Program-made: the position numbers and the translations under genes
Notes under the pieces: generated by a model
What the model was told of the DNA's origin: nothing
Seen by the model: only the letters and a program-made list of their open reading frames with translations
The model's database searches: none
Shown: positions 47,738 through 57,627 of the stretch, in pieces
Layout: the number at the start of each line of letters is the position of its first letter
Position numbering within the stretch: position 1 is the first letter of the stretch
Source: Thermoplasmata archaeon
GTDB taxonomy: Archaea; Thermoplasmatota; Thermoplasmata; Lutacidiplasmatales; UBA184
Assembly: GCA_022750115.1 (NCBI GenBank)
Contig: JAKIWI010000006.1
Coordinates: 1-64,000, forward strand
DNA: 64,000 nt
Reading direction: 5' to 3'

Positions 47738-48295
47738 CTAGTGCGACTTCCCCGTCAGGAGTCGGACGATCTTGAACGCGAGCAGGTTCTTGTTCACCGG
47801 CGTCACCTCGAGCAGACGTAGTTCGTCCCTCCGCCGGATATCCTGGAGGAGGGGATTGCGCGATTTCTTATGAAGCGTCATCACGATCGACTTGCTGGCG
47901 TCGAGCGTCTCCACGACCGCCGCCGTGAACACCTCGCTCTCGACCTCCATCTTGCCGACCTCGTCGATGACGATGACGTCGGCCGACTCGCGGGCCTCGG
48001 CGAGCGAGCGGGTCCCCAGCCCGTCGAGGGCGGCGAGGTTGACGCCGTAGCGCCCGCTGCGGACGCGCGACTTGAGCCCCTCGTGGGCGAACACCTCATG
48101 CTCCTTCGTCAGCCAGTTCGTGATCCGGAAACCGGTGCGGCGCTGCTTTTCGATGATCGGCTCGGTCACCATGCCGCCGACCTTCACGCCCTCCTGCTCG
48201 AGGAGCTGGATGATGCGGAGCAGCGTCTGCGTCTTTCCCGAGCCCGGTAGCCCGGTGATGCCGATCTTGACAGGGGCGGCGAGCCGGCGTGGCAC
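47738..48295 (-). CDS. THEP1-family nucleoside-triphosphatase
   Basis: KIGITGLPGSGKTQTLLRII, VGGMVTEPI, VIVIDEVGKMEVESEVF. Confidence 0.92.
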   Translation of the reverse strand: MPRRLAAPVKIGITGLPGSGKTQTLLRIIQLLEQEGVKVGGMVTEPIIEKQRRTGFRITNWLTKEHEVFAHEGLKSRVRSGRYGVNLAALDGLGTRSLAEARESADVIVIDEVGKMEVESEVFTAAVVETLDASKSIVMTLHKKSRNPLLQDIRRRDELRLLEVTPVNKNLLAFKIVRLLTGKSH

Positions 48296-48368
48296 GATCG
48301 CAAAACTCCCGAAGGAGACCTCGCATGGCCCGAACGCACAAAAGGCCTCAGGGCGCCTGCGTTCGGCC

Positions 48369-49118
48369 GTGCTAGGCTCCGACAGTCCGAGCCGTGGGGC
48401 GGGAGCGACCGCGATCTACCCGGCTCGCGAAGACACGCGGCTCCTCCAACGGTTCGCCAGCGGCCCCGCTCGTGGCCGGCTGCTCGAGATCGGAACCGGG
48501 AACGGGGAGGTCAGTCTCACCGCCGCTCGATCCGGATGGTCGGTGGTCGCCACCGACCGGAACCGGTCCGCGCTCCGGCGCCTTTCGGAGGCCGCGCGCC
48601 GCGAAGCCCTCCCGCTCGAGGTCGCTGTGGCCGACCTCGCCAAGGGGCTGCGCCAGTTCGACCGCATCCTCGCGAACCCTCCGTACCTGCCCACGACGGT
48701 CCGGCAGCGGGACCCCGACCCGTGGATCAACCTCGCACTGGACGGCGGGCCCGACGGACTGAGGGTCGTGCGAAGGATCCTCCGATCGCTCCCCCAGCAC
48801 CTCCGTCCTCGAGGAGAGGCGTTCGTGCTGGTTTCCTCGCTCTCCCCCGCGGAACGCCGGGCCGCACTCTGGACGACGTGGCGATCGGGGGGCGGCACGG
48901 CCCGCGAGGTGGCCTCTCAGGAGCTGGAGGGCGAGCGGCTCGCCATCTGGCGACTCACCCGGTCCGCTCGGCCTGCCGGAGCATCGCGTCGAGGAACCGG
49001 TGGCCGTCGGACGGGCCCTCCGCCCCGCCGGACCGGGTCCAGTCGGGCGCCTGGGCGCGGAAGAAGTTCCGCTCGGGGTGCGGCATCAGCCCGAAGACGT
49101 TCCCCTCGGGGTTCGTGA
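48369..49118 (+). CDS. HemK2/PrmC-like methyltransferase with long 3' overlap of purQ
   Basis: AIYPAREDTRLL, LLEIGTGNGEVSL, ILANPPYLPT. The frame stays open into antisense purQ. Confidence 0.8.
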   Translation: MLGSDSPSRGAGATAIYPAREDTRLLQRFASGPARGRLLEIGTGNGEVSLTAARSGWSVVATDRNRSALRRLSEAARREALPLEVAVADLAKGLRQFDRILANPPYLPTTVRQRDPDPWINLALDGGPDGLRVVRRILRSLPQHLRPRGEAFVLVSSLSPAERRAALWTTWRSGGGTAREVASQELEGERLAIWRLTRSARPAGASRRGTGGRRTGPPPRRTGSSRAPGRGRSSARGAASARRRSPRGS

Positions 49119-49785
49119 GTCCCGCGACGTCGCCGACCGAGCCGTTCGGGTTCCAGGGGTACGTCGCGGCGCCGCCGTCGGGGGCGACCCATCGGAACAG
49201 GACCTGGCCGGCCGACTCGAGGGCGCGGAGCTTCTCGCCCGGGGGACCGGCGAGGACGAGTTGGCCTTCCCCGTGGGCCGACGGGAACTGGAAGCGGCTC
49301 CCCCGCGGGAGGTGAGAGAGGGCGGCGAAGTTGCCGGAGTCCCAGGCGACGAACGTGGGTCGGCACTCGAAATGGCCCGAGGCGTTGGCAAAGAGCGCGG
49401 CCTCGGGCGGTCCCAGGTGCCCACCGGGTCGTCCGGGGAGGAGCCCCAACTCGGTGAGCACCTGGAACCCGTTGCAGAGACCTCCGACGAGGCGGCCGCT
49501 TCGGACGAACGCCTCGAGCTGCGGGCCGATCGCCGCGCGCACCCGAGCCGCGAAGATCGCCCCGGCCCGGACGTAGTCCCCCGCGGAAAATCCACCGGGG
49601 AAGAGCGCGACCTGGTAGTCCTCGAGGGTGCGGAAGCGCGCGGGCTCCACATCGCGGTGCTCGAGCTGCTTCAGGTGGACGATCTCGGGACGCGCCCCGA
49701 GCGCCTTGAGCGCGAGGTACAGCTCCTCGTCGCAGTTCGTCCCTTCGATGGAAAGGATCGCGACCCGGAGCTCCCCGCGGCGCAC
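48955..49785 (-). CDS. purQ: Phosphoribosylformylglycinamidine synthase, glutaminase subunit
   Basis: FPGGFSAGDYVRAGAI, GLCNGFQVLTELGLLPG, HGEGQL, GLMPHPERNFF. Confidence 0.94.
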   Translation of the reverse strand: MRRGELRVAILSIEGTNCDEELYLALKALGARPEIVHLKQLEHRDVEPARFRTLEDYQVALFPGGFSAGDYVRAGAIFAARVRAAIGPQLEAFVRSGRLVGGLCNGFQVLTELGLLPGRPGGHLGPPEAALFANASGHFECRPTFVAWDSGNFAALSHLPRGSRFQFPSAHGEGQLVLAGPPGEKLRALESAGQVLFRWVAPDGGAATYPWNPNGSVGDVAGLTNPEGNVFGLMPHPERNFFRAQAPDWTRSGGAEGPSDGHRFLDAMLRQAERTG

Positions 49786-49822
49786 GGACCGATCGAGCTC
49801 CCGAGTTCCTTAATCGATTGCG

Positions 49823-50824
49823 CTACGACCGGGCGCGCGCCATCGGCAGGACGACGTCCTCCCCGAACGATGAGGGTACGGGGCTCGGCGTCTCGGGTCC
49901 AACGAAGAACGGGCGACGGCGGTCGACCGCGAGCGCGAATGCGTGGGCGAGCCCCTCCTTCGGCGCACGGCCGCGCAGGATCGGCCGGAGGTCGACGAGA
50001 CCGGCGTTCGTCATCAGGCAGCCCTTGAGCTGGCCGTCGCTGGTCAGTCGGAGTCGCTCGCAGGCCATGCAGAACGACGGGTTCTCGACCGGCTGGACGA
50101 CTTCGAGCGTCACGGGCGGCCCGCCGTCCGAGATCGCGTAGCGGGGCCGATGGTGGAGCGGGTTGAACCCAAGGAGGACCGCGGAGCGCGCCGCCTCCGG
50201 GGTCAGTCGGGCGAGTTCGGAGTGGAGCGAGCGATAGACCTCCGGGTCGACGCGTCCGCGTACGTTCTCGAACTCGATGACCTGGATCCAGGCCCCGACC
50301 TCCCGAGCGAACGCGAGCAGCCGGTCGAACGACGCCGGGTCGGCGGTCGAACCGGCCAGGGCGACCACGTTCAGCTTCACGGGGTCCATCCCCGCGCGCA
50401 CCGCGGCCCGGACCCCCGCCACCGTTCGCTCGAGGCCATCGACACCGGTCAATTGTCGGTAGGTCTCGCGGTCGAGGCTCGGAAGGCTGACGTTCACCCG
50501 GGCGAGGCCGGCGGAGCGGAGCGGTCCGGCGAGCTCCTCCAGCCGGAGGCCGTTCGTGGTCATCGACACCTCCGGGACGATCGCCGAGATCCTCCGGACG
50601 ATCTCGACGATGTCCGAGCGGAGCGTGGGCTCCCCGCCCGTGAGCTTGACGCGCTCGACGCCGGCGTCGACCCCCGCGCGCACGACGGTCTCGATCTCCG
50701 TCGGTGTCAGCTCCTCATGGGAGACCGGCTGGCCCTCCATGTGGCAGAACACGCATCGAAGGTTGCACCGCTGCGTCAGGGAAACGCGCAGGTCGCTGAG
50801 GGCGCGGCCGTAGCGATCGCGCAC
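49823..50824 (-). CDS. moaA: GTP 3',8-cyclase MoaA
   Basis: Radical SAM LTQRCNLRCVFCHMEG, KLTGGEPTLR, C-terminal cluster motif CMACERLRLTSDGQLKGCL. Confidence 0.95.
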   Translation of the reverse strand: MRDRYGRALSDLRVSLTQRCNLRCVFCHMEGQPVSHEELTPTEIETVVRAGVDAGVERVKLTGGEPTLRSDIVEIVRRISAIVPEVSMTTNGLRLEELAGPLRSAGLARVNVSLPSLDRETYRQLTGVDGLERTVAGVRAAVRAGMDPVKLNVVALAGSTADPASFDRLLAFAREVGAWIQVIEFENVRGRVDPEVYRSLHSELARLTPEAARSAVLLGFNPLHHRPRYAISDGGPPVTLEVVQPVENPSFCMACERLRLTSDGQLKGCLMTNAGLVDLRPILRGRAPKEGLAHAFALAVDRRRPFFVGPETPSPVPSSFGEDVVLPMARARS

Positions 50825-50848
50825 GTCTCCGGTACCGCCCGGGCCTCA

Positions 50849-52126
50849 CTAAGCTTTTCGGCGGCCCGTCGCGATTCCCGTGGACGGAACGGAAGCCGCG
50901 AACGGAGGCGGCAGGAGGCGCGCCACGACGACCTCGCCCTTGCGGAGCGCGGGCTTGCCCGGCGGGAGCAGGACGAACGCGTTCGCCGGGACGAGGCTCG
51001 TGATGGCGCTCGAGCCTCGGAACGTCGGCCAGGCGACGCCATCGCGGAGCTCGAGCGGGACGACCGTGGAGAAGTTCGAGGTCGGCACATCGTACGGCGC
51101 GCCGAGCGCGACGGCGCGCTCGCCCCAGGGCTGGGAGGGGCCGTGCGCGAGGCGGGAGAGCACCGGCGCGACGAGCCACAGGCCGTTCGCGAGGCACGAC
51201 GTCGGGTGCCCCGGCATGCCGATGACGAGCGTCGAGGGAGTCCGAACGGCGAGCGTCGGTTTCCCGGGCCGCACGGCGATCCCGTGGAACAGGAGCCGGC
51301 CGAGCCGGGGGAAGATCGTCGGCAGGTAGTCGCGTTCGCCCACCGAACTCCCGCCCGTGACGAGGAGAAGGTCGGAGTTCCGCATCGCGGCGCGGATCAC
51401 GACCTCGATCGCCCGCTCGTCGTCGGGGACCGGGGCGTGGGTGGTGACCTCGGCGCCGAGGGCGCGGGCGAGGGCGCCCAGGGAGGCGTTGTTCGACTCA
51501 TGGATCGTGCCCGGCGAGAGTCGCTCGCCGGGGGCCCGGAGCTCGTTGCCGTTCGGGAGGATCCCGACGCGGGGCCGTCCCCAGACCACGACGGTGGGTT
51601 CGCCCGCGGCCGCGAGCGCGCCGAGGCGGGGCGGCGTGAGAAGCTCGTCGACTTCCACGAGTGTCGTTCCCCGCCGGAAGTCCTCGCCGACGTCGGCGAT
51701 CCGGTCGCCGCGGCGGACCGGCGCGGAGATGACCACCTCCGCCCCCTCGACCCGAACCTCCTCGAAGATCACGACCGCGTCCGCGCCCATCGGGAGCGGC
51801 CCGCCCGTGGCGATCGCGGCCGCTTCCTGCGGCCGCACGGTCCTCCCGGGTCGAGTTTCGGCGAAGACGTCGCCCACCAGGCGGAGCCGAACGGGCGCAC
51901 GCGGCGACGCACCCGCGGTCGAGCGGGACACGACGGCGTACCCGTCCCACGTCGCACGAACGAACGGCGGCACCGCGTGGCGGGACTTCACGCGCCTCGC
52001 GCTCCGACGTCCGACGGCCTCCTCGAGCGGGAGAGTCTCGGTCCGAGCGACCGGAGTTGTCTCGGCGAGGAGGAGCGCGAGCGCCCGGGGAGCCGGGAGC
52101 AGCGCTCCGAACGGTCGCATCTTCAT
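50849..52126 (-). CDS. moeA: Molybdopterin molybdenumtransferase MoeA
   Basis: VRATWDGYAV, ATGGPLPMGADAVVIFEE, GILPNGNELRAPGE, TGGSSVGERDYL, GMPGHPTSCLA. Confidence 0.95.
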   Translation of the reverse strand: MKMRPFGALLPAPRALALLLAETTPVARTETLPLEEAVGRRSARRVKSRHAVPPFVRATWDGYAVVSRSTAGASPRAPVRLRLVGDVFAETRPGRTVRPQEAAAIATGGPLPMGADAVVIFEEVRVEGAEVVISAPVRRGDRIADVGEDFRRGTTLVEVDELLTPPRLGALAAAGEPTVVVWGRPRVGILPNGNELRAPGERLSPGTIHESNNASLGALARALGAEVTTHAPVPDDERAIEVVIRAAMRNSDLLLVTGGSSVGERDYLPTIFPRLGRLLFHGIAVRPGKPTLAVRTPSTLVIGMPGHPTSCLANGLWLVAPVLSRLAHGPSQPWGERAVALGAPYDVPTSNFSTVVPLELRDGVAWPTFRGSSAITSLVPANAFVLLPPGKPALRKGEVVVARLLPPPFAASVPSTGIATGRRKA

Positions 52127-53019
52127 CCGCGTCGCCTTCGCGGGAACTGGGCCGTCTCGATCCACTCCACCGCCGCGGCCACGCCCGCGCTCATCGCATC
52201 GACGAGGGGAGCGCCGCGGAGGTAGGTTGCGTAGAATCCCCCGCGGAACGAGTCCCCGGCCCCGGTCACCTGGTGGAGGCGACGGGGCGTGCGGCCGGCC
52301 ACGTCGACGGTACCCGCCCGGCTGTACGCGCGGGCACCCCGACGGCCGCGCGTGACGATGACCAGCGGGACGAGGCGCGTCAACTTCGACGCGCTGCCGA
52401 CCGACAACAACCGGACGGCCGCCGCGGTCTCGGCCTCGTTCCCAAAGAACACCTCCGACCCCGCGAGCAGCCGGCGGAGCCCCTTCGCGGTCCACCGGTA
52501 GTGGATCTCCTGGGCCGGGTCGGCGGCGATCCGCGCCCCACTCGCCCGGGCGGCCGTCAGGAGCCGGAGCTGGAAGCTCGGGTCGCCGGTGGTGAGGTGG
52601 ACCCACGGGTAGTTCCGGAGCAGGTCGCGCGGGATCTCCGCGTCGGACTCGTCGTCCATCGCCCCCTGGTCGATGAGCGTCATCTGCCCGCCCTTCCCAT
52701 CCTCGACGATCAGGCACGTCGGCGACCGCGCCCCGCGAACCGTCTCGAGCCCATCGAGCACGAGGTGGCTCGCGCGAAGTTCGGCGCGGAACTCCTCGGG
52801 AAAGTCGTCGCCGACCCGACCAACGAGCGCGGTTTGGAGCCCCCGTCCGGCGGCGGCCCGGGCGATGTTGGCGGCGGTCCCGCCGAGCCGGACTCGCACG
52901 CCCTTGACGGGGACGGTGCGATCCCGCAGCGGGAGCGAGGCGACGTCCCAGTAGCGGTCGATGATGGTATGGCCCGCGACGAGCAGGTCCCCCGGCCGAT
53001 GGGGTCGCGCTCGCGTCAC
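52123..53019 (-). CDS. PfkB-family (ribokinase-like) carbohydrate kinase
   Basis: VRLGGTAANIARAAAGRGLQTALVGRVGDD; VTGAGDSFRGGF. Confidence 0.9.
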   Translation of the reverse strand: MTRARPHRPGDLLVAGHTIIDRYWDVASLPLRDRTVPVKGVRVRLGGTAANIARAAAGRGLQTALVGRVGDDFPEEFRAELRASHLVLDGLETVRGARSPTCLIVEDGKGGQMTLIDQGAMDDESDAEIPRDLLRNYPWVHLTTGDPSFQLRLLTAARASGARIAADPAQEIHYRWTAKGLRRLLAGSEVFFGNEAETAAAVRLLSVGSASKLTRLVPLVIVTRGRRGARAYSRAGTVDVAGRTPRRLHQVTGAGDSFRGGFYATYLRGAPLVDAMSAGVAAAVEWIETAQFPRRRRG

Positions 53020-53117
53020 GGTTTTCGGGAACGGGGAGCGGGTTTTGTCGTTTGGCCCGGTACCGCCGCCCGACTTAGATACCGCGCCTCGTACGGGAGC
53101 TGGAGGGTCGACGGGGG

Positions 53118-54209
53118 ATGCTGGTCGAGGGGGCGATCGTGGACCTCGACGGGGTCCGGCCGGGGTACGTCCGGTTCGACGGCGCGACCGTCGTCGAGGT
53201 CGGGACCCTTGGGACGGCCTCTCGCCGCCCGGGCGAGCGACGGGTTCGAGGCATCGTCGTCCCACCTCCGGTGAACGCGCACACCCACCTCGGCGATGCG
53301 AGCGCGACCGTCGAGCCTCCGGCGACGACCGTCGCGGAGATGGTCCAACCGCCCGACGGGTTCAAATTCCGCCTGCTCCGCGACACGCCCCCGACTCGCA
53401 AGGTCGCGGCGATGCGGCGCGCCCTGCTGCGGATGCGCCGGGAGGGGATCGCGGCCGCGATCGACTTCCGGGAGGAGGGCGTGCCCGGGGTCCGTCGACT
53501 GCGCGAGGCCGCGCGGAGCTCCGGCGTCGAGGTTCTCGCCCTCGGCCGTCCTCTCGCTCGGCCGCTCGACGACGCGGAGCTGACCGAGCTGTTGGGCGAG
53601 GCCGACGGCGTGGGACTCTCCGCGGCCCGCGACGAACCGGCCGGCACCCTCGAACGAATCGCGGCCGCCTGCCGAACCGCCGGAAAACGCCTCGCGCTCC
53701 ACGCGAGCGAGGCGGAGCGCGAAGACCCCGAGACCTACCTCCGACTCCAGCCGGACCTACTCGTGCACCTTGCCTGCGCCTCCGTCGCGGACCTCGAGCA
53801 GGTGAAGGCCGCGGGGACGACGGTGGCGGTGTGCGCCCGGTCGAACGCGCTGTTCGGCCGTCGTCCGCCGCTTGCCGAGCTCGCCCGCCTCAGGATTCCG
53901 ACCGTGCTCGGCACCGACAACGCGATGCTGCACGCCCCCTCGATCTGGCGCGAGCTCGAATTCGACTACGTCTCTTCCCGCCTGGCCGCGGCCCCGGTCT
54001 CCGCCGAGTTCCTGGCCCGGGCCGCGTTCGTCGAACCCTGGCGATGGCTCGGCCGCTCCTCGTTCGCCCGCATTGCGCCCGGCACCGAGGCCCGACCGAT
54101 CGTCCTCCGGCTGCCTGCCGATGACCCGTCCTACCAGCTCGTCACCCGCGCCACCGAACACCTTATCGTGCGACCGGGAAGCCGCCGGTCGGGGGGCGGA
54201 CCGGCGTGA
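53118..54209 (+). CDS. Amidohydrolase-family metal-dependent hydrolase
   Basis: VVPPPVNAHTHLGDA, LALHASEAE, LGTDNAMLHAPSIWRELE. Confidence 0.87.
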   Translation: MLVEGAIVDLDGVRPGYVRFDGATVVEVGTLGTASRRPGERRVRGIVVPPPVNAHTHLGDASATVEPPATTVAEMVQPPDGFKFRLLRDTPPTRKVAAMRRALLRMRREGIAAAIDFREEGVPGVRRLREAARSSGVEVLALGRPLARPLDDAELTELLGEADGVGLSAARDEPAGTLERIAAACRTAGKRLALHASEAEREDPETYLRLQPDLLVHLACASVADLEQVKAAGTTVAVCARSNALFGRRPPLAELARLRIPTVLGTDNAMLHAPSIWRELEFDYVSSRLAAAPVSAEFLARAAFVEPWRWLGRSSFARIAPGTEARPIVLRLPADDPSYQLVTRATEHLIVRPGSRRSGGGPA

Positions 54210-55741
54210 AGATCGACGAGCTCTACGCCCTGCTGCGACGTCGCGGGGTCCTCTGGCCGACCGCCGAGATCTACGGCGGCACGCAGGGCCTCTACGACTA
54301 CGGCCCCCTCGGCGCGCAGTTGAAGCGCCAGATCGAGGAGGCGTGGCGGGCCTGGTTCGTCGGCCTCTCGGAGGATTACTACACGATCGAGCCGGCCGAG
54401 ATCCTCCCCGAAGCGGTCGTCCGCGCGTCCGGCCACCTCGAGAACTTCACCGACCCCGAGGTGAGTTGCGGGACCTGCCACAAGAATTTCCGCGCCGACA
54501 CGATGCTCGAGGCGACCCGCCCCGAGGGGATCGACGGGCTCTCGCCGGAGCAAATCGCGGAACTCCTCACGGCGAACAAGGCGAAATGCCCGAGCTGTGG
54601 CTCCACGAACCTCTCCGTGCCCACGCCGTTCCACCTGATGTTCGGCGTCACGCTCGGCGCCGGCGAGGGGGAGCAGGCCTACCTGCGCCCCGAGACCGCG
54701 CAGTCGAGCTACCTCGCGTTCCCCCGGATGTGGGAGGTCGGCCGCAAGGCGCTCCCCCTCGGTGTCGCCGTCGTCGGCAAGGCGTACCGTAACGAGATCG
54801 CGCCGCGCCAGGTCCTGTTCCGGATGCGGGCGTTCACCCAGGCGGAGCTGCAGGTGTTCTTCGACCCGGCGAACTTCCCGGTCCCCCTCGAAACGGTCGC
54901 GTCGCTCGAGCTCCCCGTCGTCCGCGCCGCCCAGCGCGAGGGGGGGGATGAATCCCCGGTCCCGACCTCGGTCGCCGCTCTCGTCGGCGACGGACATCTG
55001 CCCGAGTTCTACGCCTTCCACCTGGCGCATACCTACCGGTTCTACCGCGATGTCCTCGGCGTCCCCTCCGACCGGATCCGGCTGTGGGAGAAGAACGACC
55101 GCGAACGGGCGTTCTACAACCGCATCCAGTTCGACGTCGAGGTCCGGCTCGACTCGCTCGGGGGGTTCAAGGAGATCGGCGCGCTGCACTACCGCGGCGA
55201 CTACGACCTCAATCGGCACTCGGTCGGCTCGACGGAGGACCTGTCGATCGCGAAGCCGGACGGGAGTGGCCGACTGGTCCCCCACGTCCTCGAGATGACG
55301 TTCGGCGTCGACCGCGCGCTCTGGGCGCTCGCCGACCTGGGGATCGCGAGCGACGCGGAGCGGACCGTCTGGCACCTCCCGACCTCGCTCGCGCCCATGA
55401 CGGTGGGAGTCTACCCGCTGATCCGCAAGGCCCACGGAGCGTTCGCCCGCTCGCTCGCGGACCGACTGTTGCGCGAAGGGATCCGCGCGGACCTGGATTC
55501 GGCCGGGACGATCGGCAAGCGCTACGCCCGGGCGGACGAGGCGGGGACCCCGTTCGGGGTGACGATCGACGGCGCGACGGTCGACCCGGCCTCCCCGGAC
55601 CACGGGACGGTCACGCTCCGCGAACGCGACTCGCGCGCGCAGCGGAGGCTACGTCCCGATGACCTGATCCCGGTGTTGCGCGCCGCGCAGCAACCGCAGC
55701 GCCCGGAGCTTCCCGAGCCCGTGGTGACGGGTGCGCCGTAG
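54206..55741 (+). CDS. glyS: Glycyl-tRNA synthetase (archaeal/eukaryal type)
   Basis: RRGVLWPTAEIYGGTQGLYDYGPLGAQLK, RPETAQSSYLAFPRM, GKAYRNEIAPRQVLFRMRAFTQAELQVFF. Confidence 0.96.
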   Translation: MKIDELYALLRRRGVLWPTAEIYGGTQGLYDYGPLGAQLKRQIEEAWRAWFVGLSEDYYTIEPAEILPEAVVRASGHLENFTDPEVSCGTCHKNFRADTMLEATRPEGIDGLSPEQIAELLTANKAKCPSCGSTNLSVPTPFHLMFGVTLGAGEGEQAYLRPETAQSSYLAFPRMWEVGRKALPLGVAVVGKAYRNEIAPRQVLFRMRAFTQAELQVFFDPANFPVPLETVASLELPVVRAAQREGGDESPVPTSVAALVGDGHLPEFYAFHLAHTYRFYRDVLGVPSDRIRLWEKNDRERAFYNRIQFDVEVRLDSLGGFKEIGALHYRGDYDLNRHSVGSTEDLSIAKPDGSGRLVPHVLEMTFGVDRALWALADLGIASDAERTVWHLPTSLAPMTVGVYPLIRKAHGAFARSLADRLLREGIRADLDSAGTIGKRYARADEAGTPFGVTIDGATVDPASPDHGTVTLRERDSRAQRRLRPDDLIPVLRAAQQPQRPELPEPVVTGAP

Positions 55742-55813
55742 GGGCGCGCCCGCCCGTTACCCGACGAATGAAAGCGTTAAGGGAGTAGGGGTCCGTCCTC
55801 GCGACCGGTCGGA

Positions 55814-56440
55814 ATGTCGGGCGATCCGAATCCTCCCCCGTCCGGACCGAGCGTCTCGGGAGCCAGCGTCCACCGCGAGTCCCGCTGGCTCGGTCAGGGC
55901 TACGCGGACATCACCAAGCTCCGCGAGATCGCGGCGAAGCACGAGCGCCTGTCGACGAGGGCGCAGCAGCGGGCCGCGCGCATCCACACCCGCATCGAGA
56001 AGCTCCGCCACCAGGCGGCGATCCTCCGCGAGAAGGCCCAGAAGGTTCTCGCGATGATCCCGGACAAGGAGTCGGAGATCGCCCAGCTCGACCGCGACAT
56101 CAACGCCGCCACTTCCCGCACCGGTGGGGCGCCGATCGGCTCCGACGTCACGAGCCTCCACTACCGCGTGCGGAAGCTCCAGCAGAAGATCGTCGACCTC
56201 CAGCACAAGGCGCGGACCTACGACCACCGGGCCGCGATGCGCACCCAGAAGACCGCCGAGCTCAAGATCAAGGCCGACCGTTACCTCGAGACCTCGAAGC
56301 TCGAGGAGGCGGAGGCCGTCAGCTACCGCCAGCGCGCGGACCGGCTGCAAGCGGCGACCGAGGGCGAGGTCGCGGCGCGGCTCGGGACCTCCTCGGGAGG
56401 CTCCCCCGCCCCGCCGCCCCCGCCCCCGGAGTCGCTATGA
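55814..56440 (+). CDS. Coiled-coil protein of unknown function
   Basis: Long heptad-rich helices; stop codon overlaps the start of the next gene. Confidence 0.7.
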   Translation: MSGDPNPPPSGPSVSGASVHRESRWLGQGYADITKLREIAAKHERLSTRAQQRAARIHTRIEKLRHQAAILREKAQKVLAMIPDKESEIAQLDRDINAATSRTGGAPIGSDVTSLHYRVRKLQQKIVDLQHKARTYDHRAAMRTQKTAELKIKADRYLETSKLEEAEAVSYRQRADRLQAATEGEVAARLGTSSGGSPAPPPPPPESL

Positions 56441-56979
56441 AACTCATCGTCACGGTAGGCATGCCGGGCTCCGGCAAGGACGAGCTCGTCGAGGTCGCGC
56501 GCCACATGGGGCTCGCGACGCTCAAAATGGGCGACCTCGTCCGCGACGAGACGCGGCGTCGGGGACTCCCGATCACGAACGCGAACATCGCCCGCGTCGC
56601 CAACGAGGAGCGGGAAAAGCACGGGCCCGGCGTCTGGGCCCAGCGCGCGGTCCCGAAGCTCATCGAGACGAAGATGCTCGTCGACGGCTGCCGATCCGAC
56701 AGCGAGGTCGGGATCTTCCGCCATAACTTCGGCGACTTGTTCGTCCTCGGGATCTTCGCGCCGCCCGAGGAGCGCTACGACCGACTCATGCGCCGCGGCC
56801 GCGGCGACGACGGGGCGACCCTCCAGGAGTTCTTCGACCGCGACCGTCGGGAGCTCAAGTGGGGGATCGGCAACGCCTTCGCCCTCTGCGACGGGATGCT
56901 CAGCAACGAGGGAAGCCTCGAGGACTTCCGCCGCGCCTCGCGCACGAAGCTCGAAGCGATCCTCGACTCCGAGGACTGA
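56437..56979 (+). CDS. UPF0200-family P-loop kinase
   Basis: LIVTVGMPGSGKDELVEVARHMGLATLKMGDLVRDE. Confidence 0.9.
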   Translation: MKLIVTVGMPGSGKDELVEVARHMGLATLKMGDLVRDETRRRGLPITNANIARVANEEREKHGPGVWAQRAVPKLIETKMLVDGCRSDSEVGIFRHNFGDLFVLGIFAPPEERYDRLMRRGRGDDGATLQEFFDRDRRELKWGIGNAFALCDGMLSNEGSLEDFRRASRTKLEAILDSED

Positions 56980-56989
56980 GGGAAGCCCG

Positions 56990-57499
56990 GTGCGCCTCGT
57001 CGTCGTGCGCCACGGCCCCGCCGAGTCGCGCGACCCCGGTCGGTGGCCGGAGGACGTGCACCGCCCCTTGACCCGCGAGGGACGGCGGACCACGAAGGCC
57101 GCTGCGGAAGGGGTCGCGGTGCTCGAACCCGACGCCCGCACGATCGTGACCTCTTCCGCCGCCCGGGCGCGGTCGACGGCCGCGATCCTCCGCGGGCCGC
57201 TCGGCGCGCCCCGACCGGCGGAGTGGGCCGAGCTGGCCCCCGACGCCCCGGCCGCCCCGGTCCTCGAACGGCTCGCCCGCCACCACGAGCCGAAATCGAC
57301 CGTGGTCGTGGTGGGTCACGAGCCGCAACTCGGTGAACTGATCGGGCTCTCGCTCACGGGCGAGGCGATTTCGGTCACGCGGCTCTCCCGCGCCGGGGCC
57401 GCCGCGATCTCGTTCCCCCGGGCGGTCCGATCCGGCGCGGGCGTCCTTGATTGGCGGCTCGACCGCACCGCGCTCTCCCGCCTCGCCGAGCGGAGCTAG
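56990..57499 (+). CDS. SixA-like histidine phosphatase
   Basis: LVVVRHGPAESRD, TSSAARARSTAAIL, VVVVGHEPQLGEL. Confidence 0.9.
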   Translation: MRLVVVRHGPAESRDPGRWPEDVHRPLTREGRRTTKAAAEGVAVLEPDARTIVTSSAARARSTAAILRGPLGAPRPAEWAELAPDAPAAPVLERLARHHEPKSTVVVVGHEPQLGELIGLSLTGEAISVTRLSRAGAAAISFPRAVRSGAGVLDWRLDRTALSRLAERS

Positions 57500-57627
57500 C
57501 GGCCGGTCCGGCCGATTTTCTACCCTCCGGATCCGGTGTCCTCCCCCCGCCTCGTGGTCCGGCGACCCGCGCCCGCGGAATGGGAGCCGACCCCAACGTC
57601 TAAGACTCGTTCTGAGGTCGGTGGCCG

